Shown piece after piece: positions 25,608 to 37,008 of a stretch of 64,000 nt of DNA. The stretch is taken from positions 62,001 through 126,000 of the forward strand of contig JAMXDE010000016.1 of assembly GCA_026770025.1 (NCBI GenBank), given 5' to 3'. The notes beneath the pieces are model-generated. The model was not told the origin of the DNA, did no database searches, and saw only the letters and a program-made list of their open reading frames with translations. The position numbers were made by a program, and so were the translations under genes. Each line of letters opens with the position of its first letter. The first letter of the stretch is position 1. The DNA comes from Craspedostauros australis (Eukaryota > Bacillariophyta > Bacillariophyceae > Mastogloiales > Achnanthaceae).

Positions 25608-28600
25608 ATGGGCGCCCCTCCATCGGCCGACGGCACCAGCGAAGATGATGACTCCAGGATACGCGTTTACTTCCGGCTGCGGCCAATGAACAACCTGGAA
25701 AAGTCACGGAGGTCCAAAGACTGCGTTGAGCTGCATGACGACCCCAAGATACTCACGGTCGATGCTCCGCTGCAAGGGGAATACGACTTCTCGTGCGACA
25801 TGGTACGTTCCACATTGTAGCTGGCGAGTGCTGGGAGCTTCGTGTGGGAATGGTGAATCTTGATGCATGAACGCAAATCACCCAGGACTCAGGCGGCCAG
25901 TGACGAGGAGGGAAAGCAGGCCACGCTGTCGTTGAGCTGTGATCTCGAACGCATTCAATGGAGTTGGCTCATGCCATTTTGGGTGAGGAGCGTTCGAATG
26001 ATCTCTCAATCCTTCACCGTGCACAACCTCAACCGTCGCTGGCTTCAAACTTGTCTCCAACAACAAAAATGGCGAAATGGGTTACTGGGTGCGTCACTGG
26101 ACGGCACCATCTATCGACCTTGAAATTGTTCACGTCATCACCACCAATATCATATACTCTAATACCGTTGCCAATCATATCATACCATGCCATATCATAC
26201 CATACCATACACGCAAAACCAGGTCTTCGATGAAGGTGCATCACAAGATGAAGTCTACCACGAAGCTATCTCTGGCATTCCCCGTCGATTAATGCGAGGG
26301 ATGAATTGCGCAGTCGTTGCGTATGGACAGACTGGGACAGGAAAAACTCACACAATGATCGGAGAAGGGCTAGGTGCTGAACTCAACGCAAAAACGAGGC
26401 ACCTTCGAAATCAACCATACAACGAGAATGGCAACGAAAGCAGGAGCAGCGACAACAGCAACAATAACGACAACGACGATGGCACGCTCGAGACTACCCA
26501 CGGGAGCAACGAAAGGACTGCAGGCGCAGGCATCGCCGCACATAAAGAGAGCGACCCGTCAAGGTCAGAAGGGATAGTTCCACGGGCCGTTGCAGACATG
26601 TTCGATTTGATCCGCCAGGAACCCAAGTCAGTCGAGTACGTTGTGCGGTGCTCCTTCGTGGAGATATACCTCGAGAAGATTGTCGATCTGCTCAACCCCG
26701 CATCAACGGAAGCCATCGGCATTCACAGAGATTCGGAGGGCTTCACCAACGTGTACGGCGCCTCGGAGGTTTGTTGCGTCAAGCCAATGGACGTCATCTG
26801 TTTGCTCGCACGTGGAAATGCGCACCGGACGCAGTCGTCCACAAATCAGAATGCGGATTCCAGCCGATCGCACGGGCTGGTTACTTTGCGGGTAGATCGA
26901 ACCGACACTGCGACTGGGCAACACCGCACCAGCCGATTGCAAATGCTTGATCTGGCAGGCAGCGAGCTGGCGCGGACCAAATCATCACGGCAGATCGAAA
27001 GCGCGGTGATGGCCGAAGGCAAGATGATCAACCAATCGCTGGCCTGTCTTTCCAACATGATCCGAGCGACCCTGGCAAACCAGGGCAAAGACCGCGCGGC
27101 TGTCCATCCTGATAAATACGCAAATGCCTCGAAGCTGGCGAAACTGTTGCAGCCGAGCTTCGGAGGCAACATGTTCACGACGATCATATGCACTGCCTCG
27201 CCGTCAAGCTACAATATCGGCGAAACGATCAACACAGTACGGTTCGCGCAACGAGTTCAGAGGATACGCAATTCGCCAAAGATCTGCGAAAACCTCACGG
27301 TCCATGCCTGTCGACAAAAGCTAGCCGCATCGCAAAACAACGTGGATGGTCTGAGCACGCTCGTCAAAGTTCTGGCAAAGGAATGCAACAAGTTCGCCAA
27401 GGCGAACTCGGCAGCGGGCGTGCATATCACCAGCAAGACAGTTTCGAATATAGTTGACCAACTGGCGGAGCTAAGTCAAGATGATGAAACCGACGTAGGT
27501 GATGGCATCGACATCATCATCAAGCCAAAGCACGGCACTACACAGCATGGCGGTGGTGATGGTAACGATGACGATGATGGCCAGGGCGACGGCAACGATT
27601 TTGTACCGGCCGCGAACGAATTCAGCGAACGTGCACGGAGGGAGATCGAAAGCGCCAACCAGGCCAGAGATCGGGCCGAGAATACCACCAGGGATATAAT
27701 GTCTGAGCTCACTGCCCTCAGAAGCCAAAATGAGATCCTCCTGAAGGAGAAGGAGAAGCTGGAGAATGAAATGAGTGACACCAAAACAGAAATGAGGAGC
27801 CTAACCTCCCGGATGGCTGAAACTGAACACAACCTACGAACCAGCCAATTCCGAGAGAACGAGGCAACGACGTTCCTTCGGCTCTTCCGCAGCTTCTACC
27901 TCCGCCTGCTCAAGCACAAGGCGGCGCAAGGCAACAACGATACCAGCGCCATTTATGCTGAAGAGATGAATCGCAAAATCCCAGGCGTTCCGGAACTGGA
28001 GGATCTGATCGACATCGATACACTGATGATGGCAAGCGGCCTCATCGAAGAAGATGAGGTCGGACAAGACGCCAATGCCCCAGACTACGTCCCCTCCAAT
28101 GATGCGCTGTCACGAAGCGGGGCGGAAGCAGAGCAGGCAAAGCAGAGGGAGACAGAACTCGTCGAAGCCATGAACAGCTCGGATAAGCACGCCGAAAGCA
28201 ACGGCGCTTCATCAGGGGAATTGCTGTCCGCAGTCCACCGTGCCGAGCCCGCGCAATTGACCAGCTACCGACAGAAGCTGGTGCAATCGCCCGCGGGGCT
28301 CCTGGCGATGAAAAAGGAGAAGGAGCTGGAAAGGGAGCTTCTTGATTTGTCATCCAAGTGTATCAACCTCCAGAACGCCGTCAACGCTGAAAAGGCCATG
28401 GTCGAGGCCATGTCCTCGAGGCAAGGCGCGCTTGGCAAGATCAAGACCGCGCAAGAAATGAACACGCTGCGGCAAGAGCTTGAACGCAAGTCAAACGACC
28501 TCCAAGCAATCGTGCTCAAGATGAACGAGCTGCACCTAGTAAACAAGACATTCGACGAGAAGGTGGAAGCCAGGGAAAGGCATGCATCGTACCTCGAGGA

Positions 28601-31142
28601 ACATCTCTCAGACTTGCAATCCAGAAATAGACGATTGGTCATCGAAAGGCAGGAGGCTGAGAAGCGGTTACGGGAGGAAAATTTGCACCTGAAGAATCTT
28701 TTGGATGGGTATTCGGTCCGGGTTTGGCAGATGGATGCAAGCGAAGGTGGAGCTTCGGATATTGATCAGAAGCTCCGTCTGTTAGTCCCATTCAATGGTC
28801 CCACACTATCTGAGCAGCAACAGGATGAGGGCAAAGCGGAACGACGATACTCCATCGAACAAGCCCTGGAGGACATCGCGATGCCTGAGATGGCGGAGCT
28901 AGTATCCGCGTCAGCTCAGACTGACGAATCGAACCTCAACCGCGAGAAGGTGGAATGGATCGAAACCTCGATCCAAACTGACCCTCCGCCCGAAGGTGTA
29001 GACAGCGAGGTACAAACTGAGGCTCCTGAACAACAAGACACCTCGATACAAACAGAGACTGTGGCCACATCCGATTTTTCTCTACAAACGGAGACCGTGG
29101 CCATGTCTGACTTCTCCCTGCAAACTGATGCGGTGGCGCTAGCCGACACCTCGGCGCAGACGAGCGATGTGGTGCTGGCAGATTTCTCAATTCAAACAGA
29201 CGACATTCCATCGCAAAGCATTTCCTGCCAAACAAACACAATCGAATTCCGTGCTGTTGAAGCGCAAACGGATGAGCCACCGGAGCCGCGCGATGTGCAC
29301 ATCCAGACGGACGAAATCCTCAGTCCAGAGACGAACGACTGCTCCGCGCAAACGAACGACCAGCCAACAATGAACGAGGTTTGCATCCAGACCGAAATTA
29401 CGGGGGAGATATCTGAAGGACAGCCTGCACACTCTGCACCACCCGATGATGCCAATGTAGAGGCAGCGCAGGAGGAAGAACAAGAGGACACGGCGACGAA
29501 GCAGCAGCAGGAAGCAAGAAAGCAAACGGAGATGGTGGAAATGGCGATTCAAACGGAGACCGAGCAGGGCATTGATCAAGCGATGCAGACAGAAGAAAAA
29601 GAAGAAGCAACAGCAGCAGTTGCTGAAGCCCCCGTAATCACAGTAGAATTCGGCGCGCAGACGGATGAAGAAGTTGTCGATGCGCCCGCAGCCACGGTGG
29701 AATTCGGCGCGCAGACAGATAAAAGCGGTGAACTGCAAGCTGTGCCCAACATCGAGACGGCAACAGTGGCAACCCAAACTGACCTTGAGGAGACGGAAGA
29801 GGAAGGTGAGGAGAAGGCGAATGCGCATGCAAATACGAAGGAGGAGAAGCCCCCTTGTTCAGAAATTGCGATTCAAACCGACGAGCTGCCGTATGTCATC
29901 GATGTGGCTGGGAGCCGATCGGTTGACACCGGTTCTCTGGCTGATTCCGATCATCACCCGCATCCGACCACCAGCAAGGCTGCCCAACAATCCAGGTACA
30001 GTCACTCGCACGAGGCGAATTTTGAAGGATCGATGACAAGTATTGGCGACAGGTGGAAGCAACCGCGGCATTCTGCCATGTCGCACAATACGAAGTCGGG
30101 AGATGAAAGCGACGATTCGCTGACGATCCCAAGCATAACACAGCTGAAGGGAAAGTTCTCTAAGATGGCGAACAACAGCTCCGCCGACACATACGCGAAG
30201 GCCAATTCGTCGATGTCCTCGTTCGGCAAGCTCACGCCTGTGTCATCAAAGTATAGCGATGGTCCGTCTCACAAGGAATTAGTCACGCTATCACGAGCGT
30301 CGGTGGCACGTCCGCCGCTATCGCAGGGCATACACCATCCAGCACATGCAACAGCAGCCGCGGTGAGTGGCGTTGGCGGGGTCAGCGTGCGAAGACGGTC
30401 AGCGAAAGATGGCGCGGACACTTCCGGCGTCCCGGAATGGATGTCCAAGCGCAAGGAGATGGGGCTCCAACCAGATGACGGGGTGAAGAATCCCGCTCGG
30501 GCTGCGGCGGGCAAGGCCCACGTGAGGAAGAATAGCATGGAATTCGGCAGCCCGTCTCAACTTGGCTTGTCGCCAAGACGCAGTCCAAAGCCCGTGATCA
30601 AACCGAGCATGGGAGGTGGAAGTCAGGTGGAATGGATGCAAAAGCTGAAGCAGATGGGCAAGAAGGTCGACGATGATTCCACTTCCACTGCATCATCTGT
30701 TCATGAATCAAAGTCACCGGTCCCTCCTCCGAAGTCGCCCGTCTCAAAGCAGCAGCAGGGTTCGCAGCTGGAATGGATGGAGCGCTTCAAGCAGATCGGA
30801 ATGAAAGGCGAGGAGACTGTAATCGAGGCGTCGGGCACAATACCAAGTACGCGTCAGCATGATGACGACGACGACGACGGGCTTGTAGCAGACGATGGGC
30901 AACCGGAATGGAAGAAGCGGTACAAGCAGATCGGTCAGAAAGGAGTGGAGGAAGTTGTTATTGTGGAGAAGGCACACAGAGGTCGGGCTTCCGGCTTCGA
31001 CCCGCAGCGCTTTGCCGGCGAAGGCCATGACGAAGAGGAGCTGGAGCGCATCAGAAAGGAGGAGAAGCGGGCAAGGAAAAAAGAACGCAAGGCGATGAAG
31101 AAAGCCAAGAAGGCTCAAGAACGGATGCAGGCCGAATATTAG
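25608..31142 (+). CDS. Kinesin motor protein with LC8-type motif array (join 25608..25802, 26223..31142)
   Basis: Two exons encode 1,704 residues. Exon 1 carries the first motor strand (RIRVYFRLRPMN). Exon 2 carries the P-loop GQTGTGKT (about 100-107), switch I NQNADSSRSH (273-282) and switch II DLAGSE (308-313), so this is an ATP-driven microtubule motor with an N-terminal motor. Between the P-loop and GIVPRAV there is an unusual Asn/Asp/Ser-rich insert of about 70 residues. Coiled-coil-like segments follow (about 530-640 and 740-900). Residues about 960-1282 hold 20 QT(D/E/N/S) motifs. The end has four EWMxxxKQxG-like repeats (about 1468-1640) and a highly basic tail. The subfamily is unclear. 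The start at 25608 is the ATG that joins directly to the conserved first strand. Confidence 0.93.
25803..26222 (+). other. Kinesin intron
   Basis: This is a 420 bp phase-0 intron with donor gtacgt and acceptor ccag. Joining the exons restores the kinesin sequence CDM-VFDEGASQ, matching the conserved FxFDxVF...Q region. The reading frame is not open across the intron. Confidence 0.9.
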
Positions 31143-32437
31143 TGAGAATGTAGCATAATTGTGGGTACACCGTCGAAAACTAGATACTATGTCACATTGC
31201 GTAGAGTGTAGCATGCACGAGTGCAACTGGGAGTGGCAAAAGGTGGTTTCGGACACTCCATAATTGTGCGCGTGGATTCTCACACGTACGAATACGAGTG
31301 CCGCGATCATCATTTGCCTTGCATGTGCCGGTACGGGACCGCCACCGTCTGCATGCCAATATGTCTGCGTGCCTCTCTTTTCACCATAGATCATACCCCT
31401 CGTCTGGTTGCCCACATTTCTCCTCACTGTCTGAGCCTCCATCAGCATTGGCCTAATACACAATGTGATGGGTCCCTATTTCCCCAGCTACGTGTTCGGC
31501 GGCCTCATTCCACTTCACCACAATGGAGAGACTCCAGCAAGCCAGGCCAATGCTGTTGGCTCTTCAAACAGGAGGGACTCTTTCCCTGATGAACAAAGGA
31601 GCAGGCCTTGACTGGATGTCGTCTCCTGCTCTCCATGTTATAACATGTCCATCCTCCGGCAGAAATGGAATACACAGACATCCAGAACAAGAGGAATGGT
31701 GAGCAAACTGGATGCAAGTTGTGCAGGTTCTATTCCGGTTGACTGCAGACGGTTGCGATGACATATAACAGCAGCTTCCAAAGGGTCGCCCCGCGCGTCA
31801 TACAAATACATATTCACTTATAACATGTCATGTCGCAGCGAATGAACAACAACCGTTGGGAATCCGGTCATGCCTGTGTCTCCTTACTGAATTCAATTTC
31901 AACATGCCGCAGCTTACACAAACGCTACAGAGCCGGATGAGTTTCGTTCTTCGAATTGTCATCGTTCGATAGATGAAGTCGATCTATCCAACGGACAGTC
32001 CAGAAACGGGGGATGTCCAGACGAAGAGAAGAAACGCATGATGTCGGACACGTCAGCCGACACAATCGTCCACGTTCTGATGTGTGAGAACTACTTGGTG
32101 AATTCTGTGACGCCAGCTCCGGTTTTGATGTGATAGGGCAAGAAGGAACACCACGGAGATGAAGGTGACGATGGTGCGTGAACGGTCGGTTTTGAGAAGC
32201 AGACAGCCGTTTGGACAGTGTTGAGCGCAATGGCAGATAGCTGAATGGAGTACGCGAAGTAGGGGTAGTCGAGTGCTCCGTTTCTGTGCCTGCATACCCT
32301 TTACCGATTGCGGATCAGGACTCACGAGAGCGGAAGACTTGGGGCCATCTGCTCTCTCTCTCTCTCTCTGCGTGTCTCTGTGTGTCTGTGTGTGTGTCTC
32401 TGGAAAGTATTCAAGAAGTGGCTGCATCCTTCCCATC
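31143..32437. other. Intergenic region, no gene seen
   Basis: This is the 3' flank of the kinesin and the 5' flank of the plastid-targeted gene. It contains two ttataacatgtc-like words near 31638 and 31829. A pyrimidine run followed by tgtgtctctg/tgtgtg lies at about 32352-32400, just upstream of the next start codon. No credible coding frame or RNA gene was recognised. Confidence 0.5.
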
Positions 32438-33259
32438 ATGGCAGTGCCCCAATCGGCGCGGCTTCTCTTGATTTGCTGCGTCGCTCTTCATGCAGGGCGA
32501 GCGGCGTTGTGCGATGCCCTCGCGCCCGGATGGCACGTGATGCCGAGCGCAAGCACGGGTTCACGCCCAGGTTCTGGCGCGCCGCCGGGTGCGAACCTGA
32601 GAGGCAAGACCGAAGGCCAGGGACAACCATGGCAGCAGCGACGGTGGCAGAGCAGAAGGATACGGAGATGGCCAGCATCCGCAGTTGGAAGCACATCGGT
32701 TCTGTTCATGAAAGATGGCTGGTTCGCGCCTGAGGAGCCGGAGGAAGGAGAGTTGGTGACGAGGGAGATGCTGCTGCGCGACATGCTGGAGGATCCCGTC
32801 GTGCGGAAGAAGCGCAAGGGCAAGAACAAGGGCGGCTACAGACCTTTGGACAATCGGGACAACCTCCCATTCGTCATCAAGCAAACCACGCCCGATCCCT
32901 ACACGCACCCAGAGAAGAAGAAGGCCAAGGTCACCAAGCCGCCACCGCTCCGTCGCACGGATCTGGATCAGCACCTGACGCCGTCCAAGCTGTACGAGAA
33001 GGACGGCGACGCGTCGACCTTGTTAGGTGAATTCAAGCTTGACAAGTCGACGACGAGCGGCGATGTCATCATCATCGGCAGTCACGAATTCGAGGTCCAG
33101 AAGGCTCGTTGCCAGTACAAGTATGTTGGCGGGAAGAGGTTTGTCATGGTGCGGAAGATTCTGGAGGTCAAGGAAGTCGCGAGAGTCGCACAAGAGGACT
33201 TCATCTCTCAGCAGTTCCATCAAAGCGACGAACTCGATCACCCTCCCAAGCTAACATAG
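32438..33259 (+). CDS. Conserved plastid-targeted protein, function unknown
   Basis: The protein has 273 residues. I chose the ATG at 32438 because it begins MAVPQSARLLLICCVALHAG, a good signal peptide. It is followed by CDA-LAPG, which resembles the diatom ASA-FAP plastid cleavage motif with Leu at +1. The upstream in-frame extension is low-complexity (CVSLCVCVCVS) and looks like 5'UTR. The mature part has a Lys-rich segment. A compact conserved-looking C-terminal domain follows: GDVIIIGSHEFEVQKARCQY, then KYVGGKRFVMVRKILEVKE. I recall similar RFVMVRKxxEVKE sequences in plastid proteins of plants and algae but cannot name a function. It probably acts in the plastid stroma. Confidence 0.75.
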   Translation: MAVPQSARLLLICCVALHAGRAALCDALAPGWHVMPSASTGSRPGSGAPPGANLRGKTEGQGQPWQQRRWQSRRIRRWPASAVGSTSVLFMKDGWFAPEEPEEGELVTREMLLRDMLEDPVVRKKRKGKNKGGYRPLDNRDNLPFVIKQTTPDPYTHPEKKKAKVTKPPPLRRTDLDQHLTPSKLYEKDGDASTLLGEFKLDKSTTSGDVIIIGSHEFEVQKARCQYKYVGGKRFVMVRKILEVKEVARVAQEDFISQQFHQSDELDHPPKLT

Positions 33260-33588
33260 GTACATACGAGTGCGCTGGCACATTGGCGTGTCTCCGCTCT
33301 TGCTCAATCATCGTACTCGTACGTATGGTGGGTTGTAGATAGAGTGCTGTTGGTACTAATATGTTAGTACATACCTGCCAGACTATTCGAGTTATAAGAC
33401 AAAGGGAGAGCGTGTGTGTGTGCGGATTAGAGTGAAGTACTCCAATAGAGTCCGTGCTTATCTTCAAGCAACACCATGCTCGACTTCTCCATAGTATTAC
33501 TTGCACCTACCTACTACCAACAGTGCACTCACAGTACACCCGCAGTACACCCACAGCTATACCTACGAGTACGCACTCGAGGACCCGC
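33260..33588. other. Intergenic, convergent 3' ends
   Basis: This lies between two convergent genes. The right end (from about 33556) belongs to the duplicated segment shared with about 36976. It contains several tacgagta/tactcgta words. No gene was seen. Confidence 0.5.
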
Positions 33589-34738
33589 TCAGTCCTCTGG
33601 CAACTTGGGCCTCCATGCGCAATATGTGGCAAGCCCCACTGCTGGAAGCAACAACGTGGACAGTGCGATCATCGTCGCCTTCTTGTCGATGTCATCAACG
33701 GAAGCATCTGAGGTGTCGCTGACACGAAGCTTGTAGTCCAGGGGGATCATGGCGGCACCTGCTACGTTCAGAACAACGAAATCGACCGAGCTGACACAGC
33801 CAAATTGCGATGTCGAAAGGAGGGACTTGTACCCATCCAGTAGTTCCCGAAAATTGTCGATGTTGTCAACGATACCCATGGAAAACGGGAGGCTGAAGAG
33901 AGCAGCGATAACTCCATAGTTGACGACCTTGTTCTCCAATACGTTGCGGCTGAACCATGCCATTTCAGACAGCGTTTTCTTCTCAACGGGCTTTGCCCGA
34001 AACGTCAGGTATGGGGCTTGGATGAAGAAACAGGATGACGGTAAGGGGCAAGGAGTGGAAGAGATGGTATTATGAGCATGGAGACTCACATGATGCCGAT
34101 GTCATTCAATCATACTACGAGTAGGATGCACACACCAGGAAGCATCAGGTTGCGAGGTCCGCTTGCTGTGGACAGAGCAATCTCATTCACGTACCAACAC
34201 CGATATAGCCTAAACCGACCGATGATGCTGCGAACGGCGTGATCGGCAATCCACGCTTTGACCCCTGGGGCACCGCCAAGCAGGCGATGATGATGGGCAT
34301 GATGCCCAGAGAGTTGAAAATGACCAGAAACAGTTCATTGATGCCCTGCGGCTTGGCGGGGTTGGCGAAGACTGCCTGTAGCATGTTCTTGTCGAGATCC
34401 GGAGATTCTGGCGACAGAAACAAGATGACGATCAACAAGGCAACCCAAAGACCTCCGAAGACTGGATTGAAGTCCCAGCTGGGTTCGTCGTCATTTCCGC
34501 CCTCGACAGACGAAGCCTTCGATGTTGTCGCCTGAAGACAAGTGTTGGTAGTCTTCATACTTCGCTCGAGTGGATGCGAGCATGGCGACTTGTTGCAAAT
34601 CTGCTGCTGCTGCTGCTGCTGCTGCAGGTGCATGGTTCTGGCGGAATGCGAACGTCCCACGATGACGAAGCCATCGGATCTGCCTTGCCACAGGCAAGCC
34701 AGCAAGGCCGAGAGCATGAATGATGGAGCAATACGCAT
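33589..34738 (-). CDS. Plastid-targeted polytopic membrane protein, copy A (exons 34195..34738 and 33589..34016)
   Basis: Two exons on the minus strand encode 323 residues. The N-terminus (MRIAPSFMLSALLACLWQG, then SDG-FVIVG) fits a signal peptide plus plastid transit peptide, followed by a poly-Gln stretch (CAG repeat). The mature part begins WDFNPVFGGLWVALLIVILF. It has several hydrophobic segments: FNSLGIMPIIIACLAVPQG, a second after KRGLPITPF, NYGVIAALFSLPF, one around VVLNVAGAAMIPL, and ALSTLLLPAVGLATYCAW. This suggests four to six membrane spans in a plastid membrane. The splice (GTT-G / CC-CCA) gives GYIGV-APYLTFRAKPVEKK. I do not recognise a function. A near copy lies at 37009-38138. 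Confidence 0.85.
34017..34194 (-). other. Intron of copy A
   Basis: This is a 178 bp phase-1 intron with donor GTACGT and acceptor CAAG on the minus strand. The corresponding intron in copy B is 167 bp with the same phase and position. Confidence 0.88.
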
Positions 34739-35767
34739 GGTGCTTGCCGATCGCGCTTGTATACTCGTGTAGTATTGTACTCGTACGAATGATGAAGAAT
34801 GTGCAAGTGTTGGCGTTGGCGTTGGCGTTGGCGTTGGCGTTGTGCGAGTACGAGTACGAGTACGGTAGAGACATTCGACTGTGTGAATAGATCGTATTTG
34901 TGTGGAGTTCGTGGTACTTGTTGGAGTGGCTTGCGCTGACTCTCTCTCGGGACGGAGCAAGGAAGAAAGAGAGTACGACTATGTACGTACGCACGCGACA
35001 ACTCGGTGGTGGGCGCAATGCTCGTTTTGGCCACCAGGGGAGTGAGGCGTCGGATCTTTGGAATGTTGATGCCAAAACAACTTTGAATCTTTTCCTCACC
35101 CAAATCATCGCAGGCGCGAGCCACCGCAGTCTACTCTAAGGAGTAATACATGAAAGCACATAGAACCCTCAAACAAGCGAAAGCATATGCAAACAAGGTG
35201 ATCGCATAGAATAAAATGATAGCTTAAAACTCTAGTTTCTGACTTGACAAACTGTTTTGTGTCAGACCATGCTATCTCCCTAGTAGCTGATGTTGTACAG
35301 ACTGCATTGGTTTCCAATGTTCCCCTGTCCACTTTTTGGGTTTTTGCCTCTCCTTTCACATTTGTTGTTTTCCCTTGTGGTATCCAACATGTTATTGCTG
35401 CACGATTTCCACAACTTGTGCAGATGAATGTAAAAGTTGTGGGACTCTCCTCTGTGGTTGGACTTCAAAATATCGATTGCAGCCAGCTCTCCACGGAGAA
35501 AGAGAGAGAGCAATTGTATTTCTCCACTCTAATTGACTTGATGCCGTTGTTTATTACTTTGGTGATGTTTTTTCGACAAGTGGGGTTGACCGGTTTTGCG
35601 TGGCTGATGATGAGCACCACTGGAGAGTACGAGTATGGTTGTGGTGCGTGCCGTCGCCTCCTTCTTCGAGTAGTATTCTCGCCATTGGAATAAATGCGTT
35701 CATCGTTGACGCGGTCGCTGCCGTGGGCTAACGCTCTTTGCGGACGACGCAGATGGTTCTCGGCATG

Positions 35768-36013
35768 TTATTCGTCTGCGTGACGGAACCAAATCACCGC
35801 GCAAGCACCACGACACGTGGTGGAGTGAAGATGGTAATCCTTCTGCAACGGTTGCGGAACTATCTGGTCGTGCAGGTGGCGGTGTGATCCCATCGTGAGC
35901 GTCGTTCGCCTGGCCAACTCGTATGCCTCGAAGATGGCCTTGGCGCTGTCCCCTCGTTTCATCAGTTGGATACAGACTGCGTCTCTTCGGCGTTTGGCGT
36001 TGTCCTTTGCCAT
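35768..36013 (-). CDS. Small hypothetical ORF, possible gene or element remnant
   Basis: The frame has 81 codons. The first half (MAKDNAKRRRDAVCIQLMKR, then GDSAKAIFEAYELARRTT) is compositionally like a short helical or DNA-binding segment. The second half is rich in His and Cys and less convincing. It may be a fragment of a decayed mobile element or a small gene. Nothing around it supports either reading. It sits in the spacer between the two duplicated membrane-protein genes. Confidence 0.25.
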   Translation of the reverse strand: MAKDNAKRRRDAVCIQLMKRGDSAKAIFEAYELARRTTLTMGSHRHLHDQIVPQPLQKDYHLHSTTCRGACAVIWFRHADE

Positions 36014-36630
36014 TCCGTCGTTCTGGTTGAAAATGTGAGCGCGTGGTTTTGCTCTTCTGAATTTGGCGCACTTCTGTCCATCGATTTCTAAGTGATGTCC
36101 TACCTGATATTTATTTAGCTACACCATGGGCCAATTATTTGTCGCTCGGACTGCAAAAGGTGCGCTGAAGCACGATTATTTTCATGGTAAGCCCGTAATG
36201 AGACGTTAAGTTGGACAATGATTGGAGAGATTACTCGCAGAAAACCAGGCGATACGACACAACGAAACTCGTCACACAAAACTGGGCCCACCAGCGATCG
36301 CCCACCACAGCCTCGCTCGCGATGTCCGCCATCTCCACTACTCCGCGGATGCCGTCATAGCATTACTCTGTGCATGTGCTTCCTCGTCTGGTGCGTTTCA
36401 CATCTCCGAAATGGCGTGTTGCAGAATGGCGCTTCCTTGCTGTTTCTTGGCTTCGCCATTTCTCTCTCTCTCCGCTTCGTCCACTCTATTTGCTTGTGTA
36501 GTCGTAATGGTAGAGCAGAGTACGTCCCAAGGTGTCGTAGATCCGCGAAATGTTGCATTTGCTTTGTGATGCGTTGTTGGTGGGTAGTGATTCCAGTCAT
36601 CCCTGCCGCTGAATTGTTTGCTATTATAGT

Positions 36631-36664
36631 AGAATATAATATATAATATATTAATATATTATAC
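36631..36664. repeat. A/T-only tract
   Basis: A run of tata/atta words, almost free of G or C, in the spacer between the two paralogous plastid genes. It may be a simple repeat or a matrix-attachment-like stretch. No function is shown. Confidence 0.5.
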
Positions 36665-37008
36665 ATCCTTCGTCGACATCTACTGATCCAGTTGACATCC
36701 CCTCCCTTCCGCTCTCATTCTTATTGCAGTCTGCGGTCGGTACAATCCTTTTTCGTTCGGATGCACGTATATGCATGAAGCCAGTCAGGCAACTACGATG
36801 CAATACTGTATCATGGCATACGGCACGAAAACGCGTGAATTTGAGTCATGTACGAGCTATTATATGTTTGTAGTGCTCGCTCACTCTCAAGCAGCGGCAT
36901 CATGCTCTACTCCTATTTCTGCAATCGTACATCCGTCCGAGACTATCCCAAGGACTATCTGCCTTCACCCACAACGCTATACCTACGAGTACGCACTCGA
37001 GGACCCGC

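Larger units (their letters stand above)
33556..34800 (-). repeat. Duplicated segment, left copy
   Basis: This segment is closely similar, in direct orientation, to about 36976-38200. The match starts at ctatacctacgagtacgcac just downstream of the stop codon. It continues through both exons and ends at gtacgaatgatgaagaat upstream of the start. The main differences are a 9 bp shorter CAG tract in the other copy and diverged introns. Confidence 0.88.
34739..37008. other. Intergenic region between the duplicated genes
   Basis: This region is about 2.3 kb. A gttggc hexanucleotide tract (34808-34842) and a cgagta tract lie just upstream of copy A. From about 35130 to 35700 the DNA is A/T-richer and has an open frame of 149 codons on the plus strand without recognisable homology. 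A minus-strand frame at 35768-36013 begins like a real protein (see its own entry). A nearly pure A/T stretch lies at 36631-36664. The right end from about 36976 is the start of the duplicated segment. Confidence 0.5.

Noticed and set aside
32273-32437. Upstream extension of the plastid-targeted gene to 32273
   Set aside because: The extension encodes a simple-repeat peptide (LSLCVSLCVCVCVS); the internal ATG gives a proper signal peptide.
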